A stretch of DNA of 13,019 bases from Anaerolineae bacterium (GTDB lineage: Bacteria > Chloroflexota > Anaerolineae > Anaerolineales > Villigracilaceae). Positions 1 through 7,929 of the stretch are shown piece after piece. The translations under genes and the position numbers were made by a program. Below the pieces are notes generated by a model. That model was not told the origin of the DNA. It worked only from the letters and a program-made list of their open reading frames with translations, and made no database searches. How positions within the stretch are numbered: the first letter of the stretch is position 1; every line of letters begins with the position of its first letter. The DNA lies in the NCBI GenBank assembly GCA_017303735.1, contig JAFLCF010000130.1, positions 1 through 13,019 of the forward strand. The letters run 5' to 3'.

Positions 1-2
1 CG

Positions 3-887
3 CCGGCAGTTTTATTCGCTGGACTTAACTTTCAGCAGTTGGTTTCCGTCTGGACGGTTTCGAATGAGACCCGGCAACTGGAACGACGAGCCGCCTTTGC
101 GCCGGAGGGTGTGGAAAATCCTGCGCCGCTGATGGATGATTTCGAAGCTGGACTTTCCACGGCTTTTTGGGATTTCACGATCATCAACGGCGCCGGGCAG
201 GTATCGAACGAAACCGCCTGGCACGCGGCGGAAATGGAGATCGATCATCAACTCACGCTCCGGCATGCCCAGGACCCGCAGTTCGAGACGGAAAGCGCGG
301 ACTGGCACGAACCCTCCAGCGAGCAATACAACAATGTCACGTTGATCGGCGGCAGTGGGTTTCAACCCACTCCTTCGAGCGATGTAGTTGTGGAATTCAA
401 AAGCCGGGTGGATGAGAATTTTTATGGAACGGCGGGAGTTGTCCTGCAGCCACAAGGCACGCTTCAGGCAAATGGTCTCTTTGCCAAGCCATTCGATATG
501 TTCGGATTTTCAGTGATCGGTAATGAGTCCTCCTTCAATGGCGCCAATGGTTCGGTTTGTTATCTGGCGCTCAATTGGGCGCCGGTTCAGGTCGAAGCCA
601 TGAATGTGGACCCGGAGTTGTGGCACATCTATCAAATCCGCCTACATCAAGTCAGCAGGATCGAATGGATGGGAACCGTGTCGGTGGATGGGTCGGAACT
701 GTGTCGGATGACAATGCCGGCATTTGGACCAGTGGAGATCCAGGTCTGGAGCGATAATTACCTGGTGAGCACCCAGCCGCAGGGATGGTGGCAGATCGCA
801 TCGGTTCTTGAGTTGGGTTTCCAGGATGGTGGGAACAAGGAGTTTCATCTGGATGACATTCGTATCTTTGGGGAGGTTCGGGAATAA
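3..887 (+). CDS. Secreted/surface beta-sandwich-like protein, 5'-truncated
   Basis: The reading frame is open from the left edge of the window, so the true start lies upstream; a TTG at position 39 is in frame but is probably internal. The visible 294 residues begin with a short hydrophobic stretch (PAVLFAGLNF), which could be the end of a signal or transmembrane segment. A domain of about 240 residues follows, rich in Trp, aromatic residues and alternating beta-type segments. It opens with a DDFE-type motif and closes with LDDIRIFGE. That opening and closing pattern is typical of concanavalin-A/LamG-like carbohydrate-binding beta-sandwich domains, but I recognise no specific family or catalytic residue. 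The gene is followed immediately by a strong terminator, so it is the last gene of its transcript and independent of the operon that starts at 994. Function is unknown; an extracellular binding role is inference. Confidence 0.6.
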   Translation, partial: PAVLFAGLNFQQLVSVWTVSNETRQLERRAAFAPEGVENPAPLMDDFEAGLSTAFWDFTIINGAGQVSNETAWHAAEMEIDHQLTLRHAQDPQFETESADWHEPSSEQYNNVTLIGGSGFQPTPSSDVVVEFKSRVDENFYGTAGVVLQPQGTLQANGLFAKPFDMFGFSVIGNESSFNGANGSVCYLALNWAPVQVEAMNVDPELWHIYQIRLHQVSRIEWMGTVSVDGSELCRMTMPAFGPVEIQVWSDNYLVSTQPQGWWQIASVLELGFQDGGNKEFHLDDIRIFGEVRE

Positions 888-900
888 ACAGGAACTGATC

Positions 901-932
901 AATACGCCCGGTCGTGAACCGGGCGTATTTTT
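901..932 (+). terminator. Rho-independent terminator
   Basis: A perfect 12-bp stem (AATACGCCCGGT at 901-912 with ACCGGGCGTATT at 918-929) closes a 5-nt loop (CGTGA). It runs into a T tract at 928-932. It lies 14 bases after the stop codon of the preceding gene and ends that transcript. Confidence 0.9.
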
Positions 933-980
933 GTGGGAACGGTAAGCGACACATGCAACCCACCTTGTCCTCCTGAACAG

Positions 981-986
981 TATAGT
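981..986 (+). promoter_or_regulatory. Candidate -10 element (TATAGT) for leaderless transcription
   Basis: TATAGT lies exactly 7 bases upstream of the ATG at 994. No Shine-Dalgarno sequence precedes that ATG, and no good -35 box lies 16-18 bases upstream of the hexamer. With normal -10 to +1 spacing, the transcript would begin at or next to the A of the start codon. The same arrangement precedes the gene at 11480. Confidence 0.4.
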
Positions 987-993
987 CACGCCC

Positions 994-1554
994 ATGAGTG
1001 AGTCGTACCAGTCCAAACAGGAACGCCGGCAACGGTTGTTGGAGTCAATGCCCGAGGGACTTCGTCCGCACGTTTCCGTGCGCAACATCGAAGCCGTGGC
1101 AGCGCTTTCCCCACAGGCACAGACCCGTTTGCTGGAAGCCGTTCAAGCCGGGCTCAAGCGATTGCCGCGTGCCATTGAACAATTACGCGCCGATCCGCAG
1201 ACTTCCGTTGCAGAGCTGCTCGACCCTCCTGCACAACCTGAAACAGAACAGCCTGCACAGACCCACTCTGCATCCATTGGACAGGATGTAGCGGATCTGA
1301 TCCAGGAGTGCTTTCCGGATATGCCGCGTGTGTCGGCGGAGGCGCTCGCGGATGCGGACGTGATGCAGGTCGTGCGCTCCGTAGCAGAGACCCATCAGCA
1401 GGTCTTCAAGTCCAATCACATCAAGACGGATTTCGTCATGCTGACTTTGTATGGATTGATGCGCCAGACACTCGAACGACTCGAAGAGATGATTGAAGAA
1501 ACCCCTGCCCTGCGGCAGGCATTTGAAAAAAACAATGAATGGAGAAAAGAATAA
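994..1554 (+). CDS. Unknown protein, first gene of Tad-like operon (186 aa)
   Basis: I do not recognise a family. The protein is predicted to be soluble and mostly helical. An N-terminal charged helical part (residues 1-75, rich in Arg, Gln and Leu) is joined by a Pro/Gln/Thr-rich linker (about 75-95) to a second helical part (95-186) with an acidic ERLEEMIEETP segment near the end. There is no signal peptide or membrane segment. Its stop codon (1552-1554) lies three bases before the preferred start of the cpaB-like gene, so it is co-transcribed with the Tad-like ATPases. It is probably an accessory protein of that machine, which is inference from position only. The start has no Shine-Dalgarno but sits 7 bases after TATAGT, suggesting a leaderless mRNA. 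Confidence 0.7.
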   Translation: MSESYQSKQERRQRLLESMPEGLRPHVSVRNIEAVAALSPQAQTRLLEAVQAGLKRLPRAIEQLRADPQTSVAELLDPPAQPETEQPAQTHSASIGQDVADLIQECFPDMPRVSAEALADADVMQVVRSVAETHQQVFKSNHIKTDFVMLTLYGLMRQTLERLEEMIEETPALRQAFEKNNEWRKE

Positions 1555-1556
1555 AC

Positions 1557-2471
1557 ATGTTAAAACGTATTGCTTCGACCGGTGTGAACCTGGTGGTGTT
1601 GGGCGTGTCGGTTGGAATTTTTCTGGTGGCGTTCATCGCCCTCAATGCTCTCGGTGCAGCACAGAAGCCGCCCACCATTTCTGTATTGTCCGCCACGCGT
1701 GACTTGAACATCGGCGATGTCATCACCGCCAATGACCTGGCGGTCAAGACCGTCTTTCAGGATGACAACGCCAGTCTGTATATCCCCGGTGAGGAAGTGA
1801 CAGGTGTGGTCGGCGGAATCGTCGCCCAACCGATTGGAAGCGGACAGCCGGTCTTTCGCAATGCCATCGTGGCGCCGGCAGCAGAAGGCACGCGCCTGTC
1901 AGCTGTGCTGGCTCAATTCCCCGGGCATAGTTTATTCCCTCTGCCATTGGACGCGATGAATTTGGTATCGCCCGATGCAGAAGCGTTCCTGCCCGGAGAC
2001 CTGATCGGTGTGACCGTTGTGATCAGCACCCGCCCTCAACAGATGAGCACGCCCACTCCGATGCCGGAATTGGTCATTGATCCTGGGTATATTGAACCGA
2101 CCGCCCAGCCCTCCCCGCTTGAATTGGAGCAGGCAGATGCGATGAACCGCACGTTCCCACCGCTTGCCAAGGATTTGTTCCCAATGGGTGTACGTGTGAT
2201 CGCGATACAAGGCTTGCCGGCACAGACTGACTCTACTGAGAATAGCGATGGTGGTTCCTCCTTCACGCTTGAAGATACGCAGAAGATGCTGATTCTGCTC
2301 GTCCCAAATGAGAGCCGTGAAGTGTTGTCGCTTGCCTTGCAGCAGGGAGATCGTTTGGTGGTCTCGCTCATGGCACGAGGGGATGAAATACCCTCTGCCG
2401 GCTTTACCTATTGGGATTTCGAAGACTTGTTCAAGCAGGATCGTGAAGAAATCCTGGGAGGAGGGCAGTAA
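1557..2471 (+). CDS. cpaB: CpaB-like SAF-domain membrane protein
   Basis: The 304-residue protein has an N-terminal transmembrane segment (about residues 9-34). An SAF domain follows (about 38-105, with ISVLSATRDLNIGDVITANDLAV), the layout of CpaB/RcpC proteins of Flp/Tad pilus systems. The rest is an extracytoplasmic region containing a Thr/Pro-rich stretch near residues 165-185. CpaB proteins help assemble the outer part of Tad pili; in this gene the homology is carried mainly by the SAF domain. I prefer ATG 1557 because GGAGA at 1541-1545 sits 11 bases upstream. An in-frame ATG at 1539 would add six residues and overlap the previous gene but has no clear ribosome site. The stop overlaps the start of the next gene by one base (TAATG), indicating translational coupling. 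Confidence 0.75.
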   Translation: MLKRIASTGVNLVVLGVSVGIFLVAFIALNALGAAQKPPTISVLSATRDLNIGDVITANDLAVKTVFQDDNASLYIPGEEVTGVVGGIVAQPIGSGQPVFRNAIVAPAAEGTRLSAVLAQFPGHSLFPLPLDAMNLVSPDAEAFLPGDLIGVTVVISTRPQQMSTPTPMPELVIDPGYIEPTAQPSPLELEQADAMNRTFPPLAKDLFPMGVRVIAIQGLPAQTDSTENSDGGSSFTLEDTQKMLILLVPNESREVLSLALQQGDRLVVSLMARGDEIPSAGFTYWDFEDLFKQDREEILGGGQ

Positions 2472-3832
2472 TGCAAGTTTTGTTACTCGGTGCGGGAACC
2501 GTGACATCCCGCTTGAACATGCAGCTTGCGGAACAAGGTCATTCTGTTATCGCTCAGATCGCGGCGTTCACGCCGCAACACATTGACCTGTTCGATTTCC
2601 GCGCTCTAGTTGTTGTGTCGCCAGAGTCGTCGGTCTCCCCGGAGAGTCTGGTCAAGGCGGCGGAGCGTGGCAAGTTGATCTTTGTGATCGCGGGTGTTGG
2701 CGATGGCATGGCATCCTGGGCGAATGGGGTAGGTGTGCCATCCATTGCATATCCGCCCTCGGATGTGGACATCAATAAGTTATATGAAGAGATGCGTCGC
2801 GCGGATGCCGGCAATCTGGCGGCGGACGATCAGTATCGCAGAGCGGTGCTCGGCAGTGATATGTCAGCTCGCATTCAATCCGGCATGGCAGTGCGGAAGA
2901 TCGCGATTACTTCTCCTAAAGGTGGAACGGGCAAGACGACTGTAGCAGTAAATTTGGCAGTGGCGCTTGCGTTATCTGGTATCACAACATACTTGGTAGA
3001 TGCAGATGGCAATGCCGGCGCACTGCAATATCACATGCGCATGGAACGGGTGAACACCACCATGATCGGACTCTTGCGACGTGAGATCGCCAAAGCCAAC
3101 AAAGGCGTGATGGGTGATGTCGCATCAGGGGCAGCCTATCTCAATGCCTTTACCCCCTTGGAGAATTTACCGACCTTGCGAGTCCTGCCAGGTCTTATCA
3201 CTGATGATCTGGGCGACGAAGTCTTGCAACAGGAAGCCAGAGTCGCCGAAGTAATCCAAGGCTTGTATGAAGCAGGTGTCGCCGCAGGCGGTGTGGTCAT
3301 CATGGATGTCGGCATCAATCCTGCACATGTGGTGCATCGTGCCGCCTTGAAAGCCGCCGAAGGGATTGCAATTGTGATCAAACCCGAAATTCCTGATCTT
3401 GCTGAGACCCGCAGATGGATCGCACGCATGATCAATTCATTGGCAAGTGTAGTCGGCAAAGGTAGCGCTCATGAATTCGTCGGCAGCCGCGTCAAACTCT
3501 GCTACAACCAGGTCGTGGGTGATGGTTTTAAGGCGGCACATAAGATGTTACAGCAAGCTTTGAGTGAAGACAAGATTGAATTGGCATTGATTCCGAACGG
3601 CATCATCCCGATTGTCGATCCACGCCTGGCAGCCCAAGCCGTGAACTCGGATCGACGGGAGGACATCCTGATCTGGCGCTACAAAAAGGAGAAGTTGGAG
3701 GAACTCGGACCGTTCGCGGATTCATTGCTCGGCTTTGCCTCCCACTTTGTCCCCGCTGTGCGTGAAGGCGCTTCACGGATTGGATTGCTTCCCAGCCCGA
3801 CGAAAAAACGCGGCTGGTTCGGGAAGGGCTAA
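2471..3832 (+). CDS. TadZ/CpaE-like ParA/MinD-family ATPase
   Basis: The 453-residue cytoplasmic protein has two parts. Residues 1-130 form a Rossmann-like or degenerate receiver-like domain opening with LLLGAGTVTSRL. Residues 141-430 are a ParA/MinD-type ATPase with a deviant Walker A motif, SPKGGTGKTT (signature Lys150, Lys155), the A' motif VDADGNAG (about 176-183) and a Walker B-like VVIMDVGIN. This two-domain plan is that of TadZ/CpaE, which places the secretion machine at a site in the cell and partners the CpaF/TadA ATPase. The CpaF-like gene follows 3 bases downstream. GGAGG at 2457-2461 precedes the start with 9-base spacing. The N-terminal GxGxxxxxL motif is more NAD-fold-like than a standard receiver, so the exact subfamily is uncertain. 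Confidence 0.8.
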   Translation: MQVLLLGAGTVTSRLNMQLAEQGHSVIAQIAAFTPQHIDLFDFRALVVVSPESSVSPESLVKAAERGKLIFVIAGVGDGMASWANGVGVPSIAYPPSDVDINKLYEEMRRADAGNLAADDQYRRAVLGSDMSARIQSGMAVRKIAITSPKGGTGKTTVAVNLAVALALSGITTYLVDADGNAGALQYHMRMERVNTTMIGLLRREIAKANKGVMGDVASGAAYLNAFTPLENLPTLRVLPGLITDDLGDEVLQQEARVAEVIQGLYEAGVAAGGVVIMDVGINPAHVVHRAALKAAEGIAIVIKPEIPDLAETRRWIARMINSLASVVGKGSAHEFVGSRVKLCYNQVVGDGFKAAHKMLQQALSEDKIELALIPNGIIPIVDPRLAAQAVNSDRREDILIWRYKKEKLEELGPFADSLLGFASHFVPAVREGASRIGLLPSPTKKRGWFGKG

Positions 3833-3835
3833 GCC

Positions 3836-5284
3836 ATGTTTGACATTACCGGCAAAACCCTGAAGCCTGTTTCGGAAGCGCGTTCCTCGGATGAGATGGA
3901 ACGCTGGTGGAATCTCCTTGCTGAGGAAGGACGTGCAAAGAAAGCGATTGAGTCTTTGCAGAAAAGCATGACTTCCACGGAAATCGAAGCTCTGGCTCGT
4001 CAGGTCTTTGAAGAAATAAGTGTTCGTGCGGTGGATGCAGGCGTCTCCTTGCCCAAGGAATACATCCTGCGTTTGATCGGTGAACTCTCCGGCATGGGAC
4101 CTTTACTGGAACTGATCGCTCGTTCGGATATCGAAGACATCGCTATCAACCTCGGACATATCTATGTGTACACGACCACGAACGGCTGGGAACATGCCGG
4201 TCCTGCGCCGGATGGAATTGGCGATGCGCTGAGAGTCATGATCGACCGCGCTGGACAACGCGCGCCGACACCGGATTACCCGATTGCGGATGCGATGTTG
4301 CAGGTTATGGTTCCGCTTGTGGATGGAACCGTGCGGAGGAAAGGCGTGCGTATCAACTATGTCATGCCACCTGCCTCGCCTTACGGTGACACCATTACGT
4401 TGCGTGTTTCGAATTATCGAACAGCATCTGATCTCACACAAGGAAGCCTTGCTTTACTTTGTCAAAACAGACTACCACCTGTCCCACGTCCGAAGTTCGA
4501 TCCGAAGGATTTCCCGCGTGGCAATGGCATTCTCACACCGGAAGCCGCGAATTATTTGTTGAGTGTCATGGTGCATGGCGGTACGTTGGTCATCGCCGGC
4601 ACGACCGGTTCGGGCAAGACCTTTGTGGGGCAAAGAATTCTGCAGGAGATGCTGGACTACTACCCCCGTGGTGCGATCCGTTTGTTTATCGTGGAAGACA
4701 GTAATGAAATTATCCTCAATGGTTGGAACGGGGATGGCAAGGCAGATACAGGCAACATCATCTACACCGTAACCCGTCCCGAGATTCGTGGCGGTCCGCC
4801 GCCCGTCACCATGTATGATCTCATTCGTTCGGCATTACGTTCGCGTCCGCATGGAGTGGTGATCGGTGAAGCACGTGGAGCAGAAGCCTGGGAGTTGATC
4901 CGTGCCGCAGCCACAGGTCATGGACATAGCGCATTTACCATCCATGCCACCAGTGCTGAACATGTCTGGCCGCGCTTTTTGCAGGTGGTGCAGGCGCATC
5001 CGGATGCGGCACGCATGTCTGAGATCCAGATCGCGCAGTCCTTTGCGGAAGCGGTGACCGCAGCGGTATATATCGAGCGCAATCATCAGCATGGACAAAT
5101 TGTGCGTGAGATCGTGGAAGTGTCCACCATTGTAGAACGCACCGCTGCACGTCCTTCGTTTTCGCCGTTGTTCAAGTATGAAGCCGGTAAAGGGTTGATG
5201 CCCACCGGCAACCGTCCCATGCGACCGGGCTTTCGTGCCAATGACTTGAACATCCCTGAGTCCATTTTCAAGGCAGGGTTGTAA
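3836..5284 (+). CDS. cpaF: CpaF/TadA (VirB11-type) secretion ATPase
   Basis: The 482-residue protein is a type II/IV secretion ATPase that powers Tad-type pilus assembly or a related secretion or conjugation machine from the inner face of the membrane. The N-terminal domain covers about residues 20-200. The ATPase core has Walker A GTTGSGKT (255-262), an Asp box LFIVEDSNEI (283-292), Walker B HGVVIGEARGAE (339-350) and a His box TGHGHSAFTIHA (360-371). All key motifs look intact, so the enzyme should be active. It lies between the TadZ-like ATPase gene and an unknown gene whose ATG overlaps its stop (TAATG). The usual partner platform proteins TadB and TadC are not encoded downstream in this window, which leaves open whether this is a Tad pilus or another type IV-like system. 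Confidence 0.88.
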   Translation: MFDITGKTLKPVSEARSSDEMERWWNLLAEEGRAKKAIESLQKSMTSTEIEALARQVFEEISVRAVDAGVSLPKEYILRLIGELSGMGPLLELIARSDIEDIAINLGHIYVYTTTNGWEHAGPAPDGIGDALRVMIDRAGQRAPTPDYPIADAMLQVMVPLVDGTVRRKGVRINYVMPPASPYGDTITLRVSNYRTASDLTQGSLALLCQNRLPPVPRPKFDPKDFPRGNGILTPEAANYLLSVMVHGGTLVIAGTTGSGKTFVGQRILQEMLDYYPRGAIRLFIVEDSNEIILNGWNGDGKADTGNIIYTVTRPEIRGGPPPVTMYDLIRSALRSRPHGVVIGEARGAEAWELIRAAATGHGHSAFTIHATSAEHVWPRFLQVVQAHPDAARMSEIQIAQSFAEAVTAAVYIERNHQHGQIVREIVEVSTIVERTAARPSFSPLFKYEAGKGLMPTGNRPMRPGFRANDLNIPESIFKAGL

Positions 5285-5805
5285 TGGCAGAGCAAACCAT
5301 TGGTTCGACGAGAACCTTTGTACTGGCAAAGGGCTTTACACAGGTCGGCAACCACGCGGCTTTGATCGGAGAGGATGATACACACCGATTATTTGCCGAA
5401 GTCTATGCCGACCCGGATCGCCCCGAGGTACGACCGCAGGAGGCGTACAAGGCGATCTTGTCTTCTATGCAGCCGGGCTGGACACTGCGCGTTCTGCAGT
5501 TGTTCTGGCCAGACCCCGAGCCGAGGCTGGAGTTCCAGAAGCAGGTTCAACGATGGGGGCGACCTGAGGCGGAAGGTCTGGATATCCTGCATCAGGGCTT
5601 ATCCCTTGCCGTGCAGGAATATCCGCTGCCCTTTGTGCGGCGAACTGTATTGGAATTTGTATTACCAGGTGATGAGGGAATTGCCTGGTGGGAGGGACTT
5701 GTGGGATTGTGTGCCGGCTTTGGGTTACGAATTCGGTATCTGGATCAAGCAGAAATCGAAGGGTTGACCCGCTGGATATTAAATCCAAACCTGGTATACA
5801 AATAA
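5284..5805 (+). CDS. Unknown protein, last gene of Tad-like operon (173 aa)
   Basis: I do not recognise the family with confidence. The protein is soluble, mixed alpha/beta and rich in Trp, Pro and Leu, with no signal peptide or transmembrane segment. One stretch (AYKAILSSMQPGWTLRVLQLF, about residues 55-75) resembles the N-terminal domain of VirB4/TraC-like conjugation ATPases, where a similar helix-strand unit precedes the motor domain. If that reading is right, this would be a stand-alone or truncated N-terminal part. That is inference and weak. Its ATG overlaps the stop codon of the cpaF-like gene, so it is translationally coupled and likely works with that ATPase. It is the last plus-strand gene before the oppositely oriented mercury block. 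Confidence 0.65.
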   Translation: MAEQTIGSTRTFVLAKGFTQVGNHAALIGEDDTHRLFAEVYADPDRPEVRPQEAYKAILSSMQPGWTLRVLQLFWPDPEPRLEFQKQVQRWGRPEAEGLDILHQGLSLAVQEYPLPFVRRTVLEFVLPGDEGIAWWEGLVGLCAGFGLRIRYLDQAEIEGLTRWILNPNLVYK

Positions 5806-5964
5806 GCTTCTAATTTTGATTAATTTGAAGAAGCCATTAATGAGATTGATATCCTTGTGCAGAACACCGTAACGGACGTTTTGGAACTCGCGGATGGCGG
5901 TGAGAGTACCGGGTGAAAAATTGAACGAACTGGCATTTGAACACGTGAAGTAAAGTGTTGGTGG
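5806..5964. other. Tail-to-tail intergenic stretch with coding-like remnants
   Basis: These 159 bases separate the end of the plus-strand operon from the end of the minus-strand mer operon. No complete gene is visible. Short open frames exist on both strands: a plus-strand frame at about 5824-5919 reads FEEAINEIDILVQNTVTDV and beyond, and a minus-strand frame continues directly after the ccdA stop. None has a convincing start, and I recognise no family. It may be a decayed gene end at the junction of the mer block, or chance. A weak inverted repeat (GCTTCT at 5806-5811, AGAAGC at 5829-5834) is not a convincing terminator. Confidence 0.3.
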
Positions 5965-6669
5965 CTAAAGTCTACTCAAAATGAGAGGGAGATACAGACT
6001 TTTCCATACAAGATACACCCCAGCCACAATGAGCATGACCGCGCTAAGGCGATACACATACGGCAGGAGTTTGCGATACCACTGCGCAATTGCGCCTTTT
6101 AGCAAGGCTGCGCCAAGCGCAACGCCCATCAGGATAACTGTGATGCCCAAAGCATATCCGCCGAACATAATTACACCTGAAAGAAAGCCAGAAACTGTAA
6201 GGCTTGCGCCAACAATGGATATGAATACAGGTAAAGTACAACTTAATGAAGCCAATCCGTAGCCAACCCCAAACATGAACGCTGATTTTGGATTCCTTGT
6301 GCGGGATGGGTTGATTTGAGGCAGGGACAGGGAGAACGGAAATGGTTTGCCAGCCAAAAGCCATAAACCGAGAATAATCAACGCAACACCTGTTATCAAT
6401 GAACCGAAAGGCAGGTAGCGCACGATAAATCTTAACCCGATTGACAGGATTACAGCCACTGTGCTAAAGACCAGCAAAAAGCCGCCCGAAACCAGCAAGC
6501 CAAGAGTCAACCCTTCGGCGGCGCGGGCGGCAAAACTCCGTTGTTCGTACTCGGCTTCGCGTGAACCAAGATAGAATGATATGAAAGTGGGCAACATCGC
6601 CCAGGCGCAGGGATTGAACGTCGCCAGCACGCCCGCTGAAAAAGCAAAAGCAAAATTCAAGGTTTCCAT
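5965..6669 (-). CDS. ccdA: CcdA/DsbD-type membrane thiol transporter, last gene of mer operon
   Basis: The 234-residue protein has about six hydrophobic membrane segments and matches the CcdA/DsbD transmembrane family. It has only two cysteines, each in a family motif: NPCAWAMLP (Cys21, first helix) and SLSCTLPVF (Cys144, fourth helix). In the family these two cysteines carry electrons from cytoplasmic thioredoxin across the membrane to thioredoxin-like proteins outside. Here the likely clients are the TlpA-like protein and the thioredoxin-fold lipoprotein encoded just upstream. A direct role in moving Hg(II) inward through the cysteine pair, in place of MerT, is possible but is inference. 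The ATG lies one base after the merB stop. AAGGAGG (6682-6688, within the end of merB) serves as its ribosome site with a rather long spacer. Confidence 0.85.
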   Translation of the reverse strand: METLNFAFAFSAGVLATFNPCAWAMLPTFISFYLGSREAEYEQRSFAARAAEGLTLGLLVSGGFLLVFSTVAVILSIGLRFIVRYLPFGSLITGVALIILGLWLLAGKPFPFSLSLPQINPSRTRNPKSAFMFGVGYGLASLSCTLPVFISIVGASLTVSGFLSGVIMFGGYALGITVILMGVALGAALLKGAIAQWYRKLLPYVYRLSAVMLIVAGVYLVWKSLYLPLILSRL

Positions 6670-6670
6670 T

Positions 6671-7312
6671 TTAGAAGCCAGCCTCCTTGATTACAAAGAT
6701 AGATTCCGCCAGCCGCCGACCGAGTTGATACGCTTCTTTCACGGGCAGGGTCATTGCGCCTGGATGTTTACTTAACCATGCGGAAGCCGCTTCGTTTGAA
6801 CTGAAAAAATTCACGTAGTCGCAAAATGAACGTCGGATGTCGGCTGAAGCGCCTGGAGCCACCAAGGAAACGACCGCTTCGGCTGGCTCAACTTGCTCAA
6901 CACCGTTCGGTGTTACCTTTACTCGCACGGGAATGTTTGTGGTAACACACGGCGACTCAACCTGGACTGTCTGCTTAAGTAGCCCTGGGAACATCAACGC
7001 ATCCAACGCGCACCAGGTAAACATCGTTCGGTCGTTGATCGTGAAACGGTGCGGCGTTGGACGAAGCGTCAAGCCTGCGCCGACAACATTTCCATCTTCA
7101 TCAAGCTCGATGCTGGGCATTTGGCGCAGGGTGGTTTCGATCTCTTCGATGGAGCGTTCCAACGCTCCCGCAATACGCGCAGGGGATACAGCCTGTCCCT
7201 CTGCCAGGAGCAGGATCAAGCGGTGAAACAGGGCATAACCTTCCGCGTTGCTGTTTTCGCGGAAACTGGCATCCAGCAACGCCGTCAGTTCTTCAATCTC
7301 ATGGTTTTTCAT
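6671..7312 (-). CDS. merB: Alkylmercury (organomercurial) lyase MerB
   Basis: MerB cuts the carbon-mercury bond of organomercurials in the cytoplasm, releasing a hydrocarbon and Hg(II) for MerA. From the start chosen, the 213-residue protein aligns along its whole length with the plasmid R831b enzyme as I remember it. It keeps the catalytic set: Cys101 and Asp104 in WCALDALMFP and Cys164 in SFCDYVNFF, matching Cys96, Asp99 and Cys159. The structural Cys122 (SPCVTTNIPV) matches Cys117. I chose the ATG at 7312 because AAAGG lies 7 bases upstream and because MKNHEIEELTALL lines up with the family N-terminus. An in-frame ATG at 7345 would add 11 residues (224 aa) and overlaps the preceding stop as ATGA, so it cannot be excluded. 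MerB makes this a broad-spectrum mercury operon. Confidence 0.95.
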   Translation of the reverse strand: MKNHEIEELTALLDASFRENSNAEGYALFHRLILLLAEGQAVSPARIAGALERSIEEIETTLRQMPSIELDEDGNVVGAGLTLRPTPHRFTINDRTMFTWCALDALMFPGLLKQTVQVESPCVTTNIPVRVKVTPNGVEQVEPAEAVVSLVAPGASADIRRSFCDYVNFFSSNEAASAWLSKHPGAMTLPVKEAYQLGRRLAESIFVIKEAGF

Positions 7313-7341
7313 TGTGTTACCTTTCTTTGGTCGTATAGTGT

Positions 7342-7929
7342 TCATGGCAGGAGTTTTTCCAATTCGCCCTTGAGGGCGGCATGCGTGGTTGGGACCTGAT
7401 CTCGATAGACGATGATGCCTTTCGCATCCAAAATGAGTGTGGTATCCAGAGCGTTTACTTGGTATGAAGAAGCCACTTTGAAATCGGAATCAAATGCCCA
7501 CGTATACGCTCCATTGTCGGCGGCTTGCTTGAACTGCTCCAGACTTTCCGCTGTGCTGGATGCGTCAACATCCAGCGCGATAACGTTGATCTGATCGTCA
7601 TATTCATTTTTCAGTTGCGCCAAAGCGCGCGCCTCTGGAAGGCAGGTGCCGCACCAATACGCCATAAACAGGATAATGGTAGGTTTGCCCCGATTCTCGC
7701 TGAGTACGAAGAGCTCGCCTTCCTCCAGTGTCAGCACGCTAAAATCAGGGGCGATGTCACCAATGCCAACTCCAGATTGAGGCGGTTTGGAATCGGTCTG
7801 GAGCGGCGAACGGGATAGGACAAATATCATTGCCACTCCAACAATCAAGAGCAGGGGTATACCCCATCGAAGCAGGGTTGACGATGCTTTGTTTTTCCCC
7901 GCGCGTTTTTGTGAAGATTTTGTTTTCAT
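7342..7929 (-). CDS. TlpA/ResA-like membrane-anchored thioredoxin
   Basis: The 195-residue protein has a basic N-terminus and one transmembrane segment (about 21-39). An extracytoplasmic thioredoxin-fold domain follows (about 53-193) with the active site YWCGTC (Cys93, Cys96). In TlpA/ResA proteins this site reduces or exchanges disulfides outside the membrane and is re-reduced by CcdA, whose gene lies two genes downstream. The usual cis-proline before the TT of the substrate loop is replaced by Asp (NALDTTLILD, about 159-168). Loss of this proline is known in thioredoxins to open the Cys pair to metal or cluster binding, so a mercury-binding role is conceivable; that is inference. The ATG overlaps the stop of the lipoprotein gene by four bases (ATGA). 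Confidence 0.85.
   Translation of the reverse strand: MKTKSSQKRAGKNKASSTLLRWGIPLLLIVGVAMIFVLSRSPLQTDSKPPQSGVGIGDIAPDFSVLTLEEGELFVLSENRGKPTIILFMAYWCGTCLPEARALAQLKNEYDDQINVIALDVDASSTAESLEQFKQAADNGAYTWAFDSDFKVASSYQVNALDTTLILDAKGIIVYRDQVPTTHAALKGELEKLLP

Noticed and set aside
652..1088. Minus-strand open frames spanning the 3' end of the first gene, the terminator and the start of the second
   Set aside because: They run through a strong plus-strand terminator and two better-supported genes, with atypical Cys/His/Arg-rich composition.
5806..5834. Inverted repeat GCTTCT/AGAAGC as a bidirectional terminator between the convergent operons
   Set aside because: The stem is only 6 bp with a 17-base loop, is AT-rich inside, and lacks a proper T tract on either strand.
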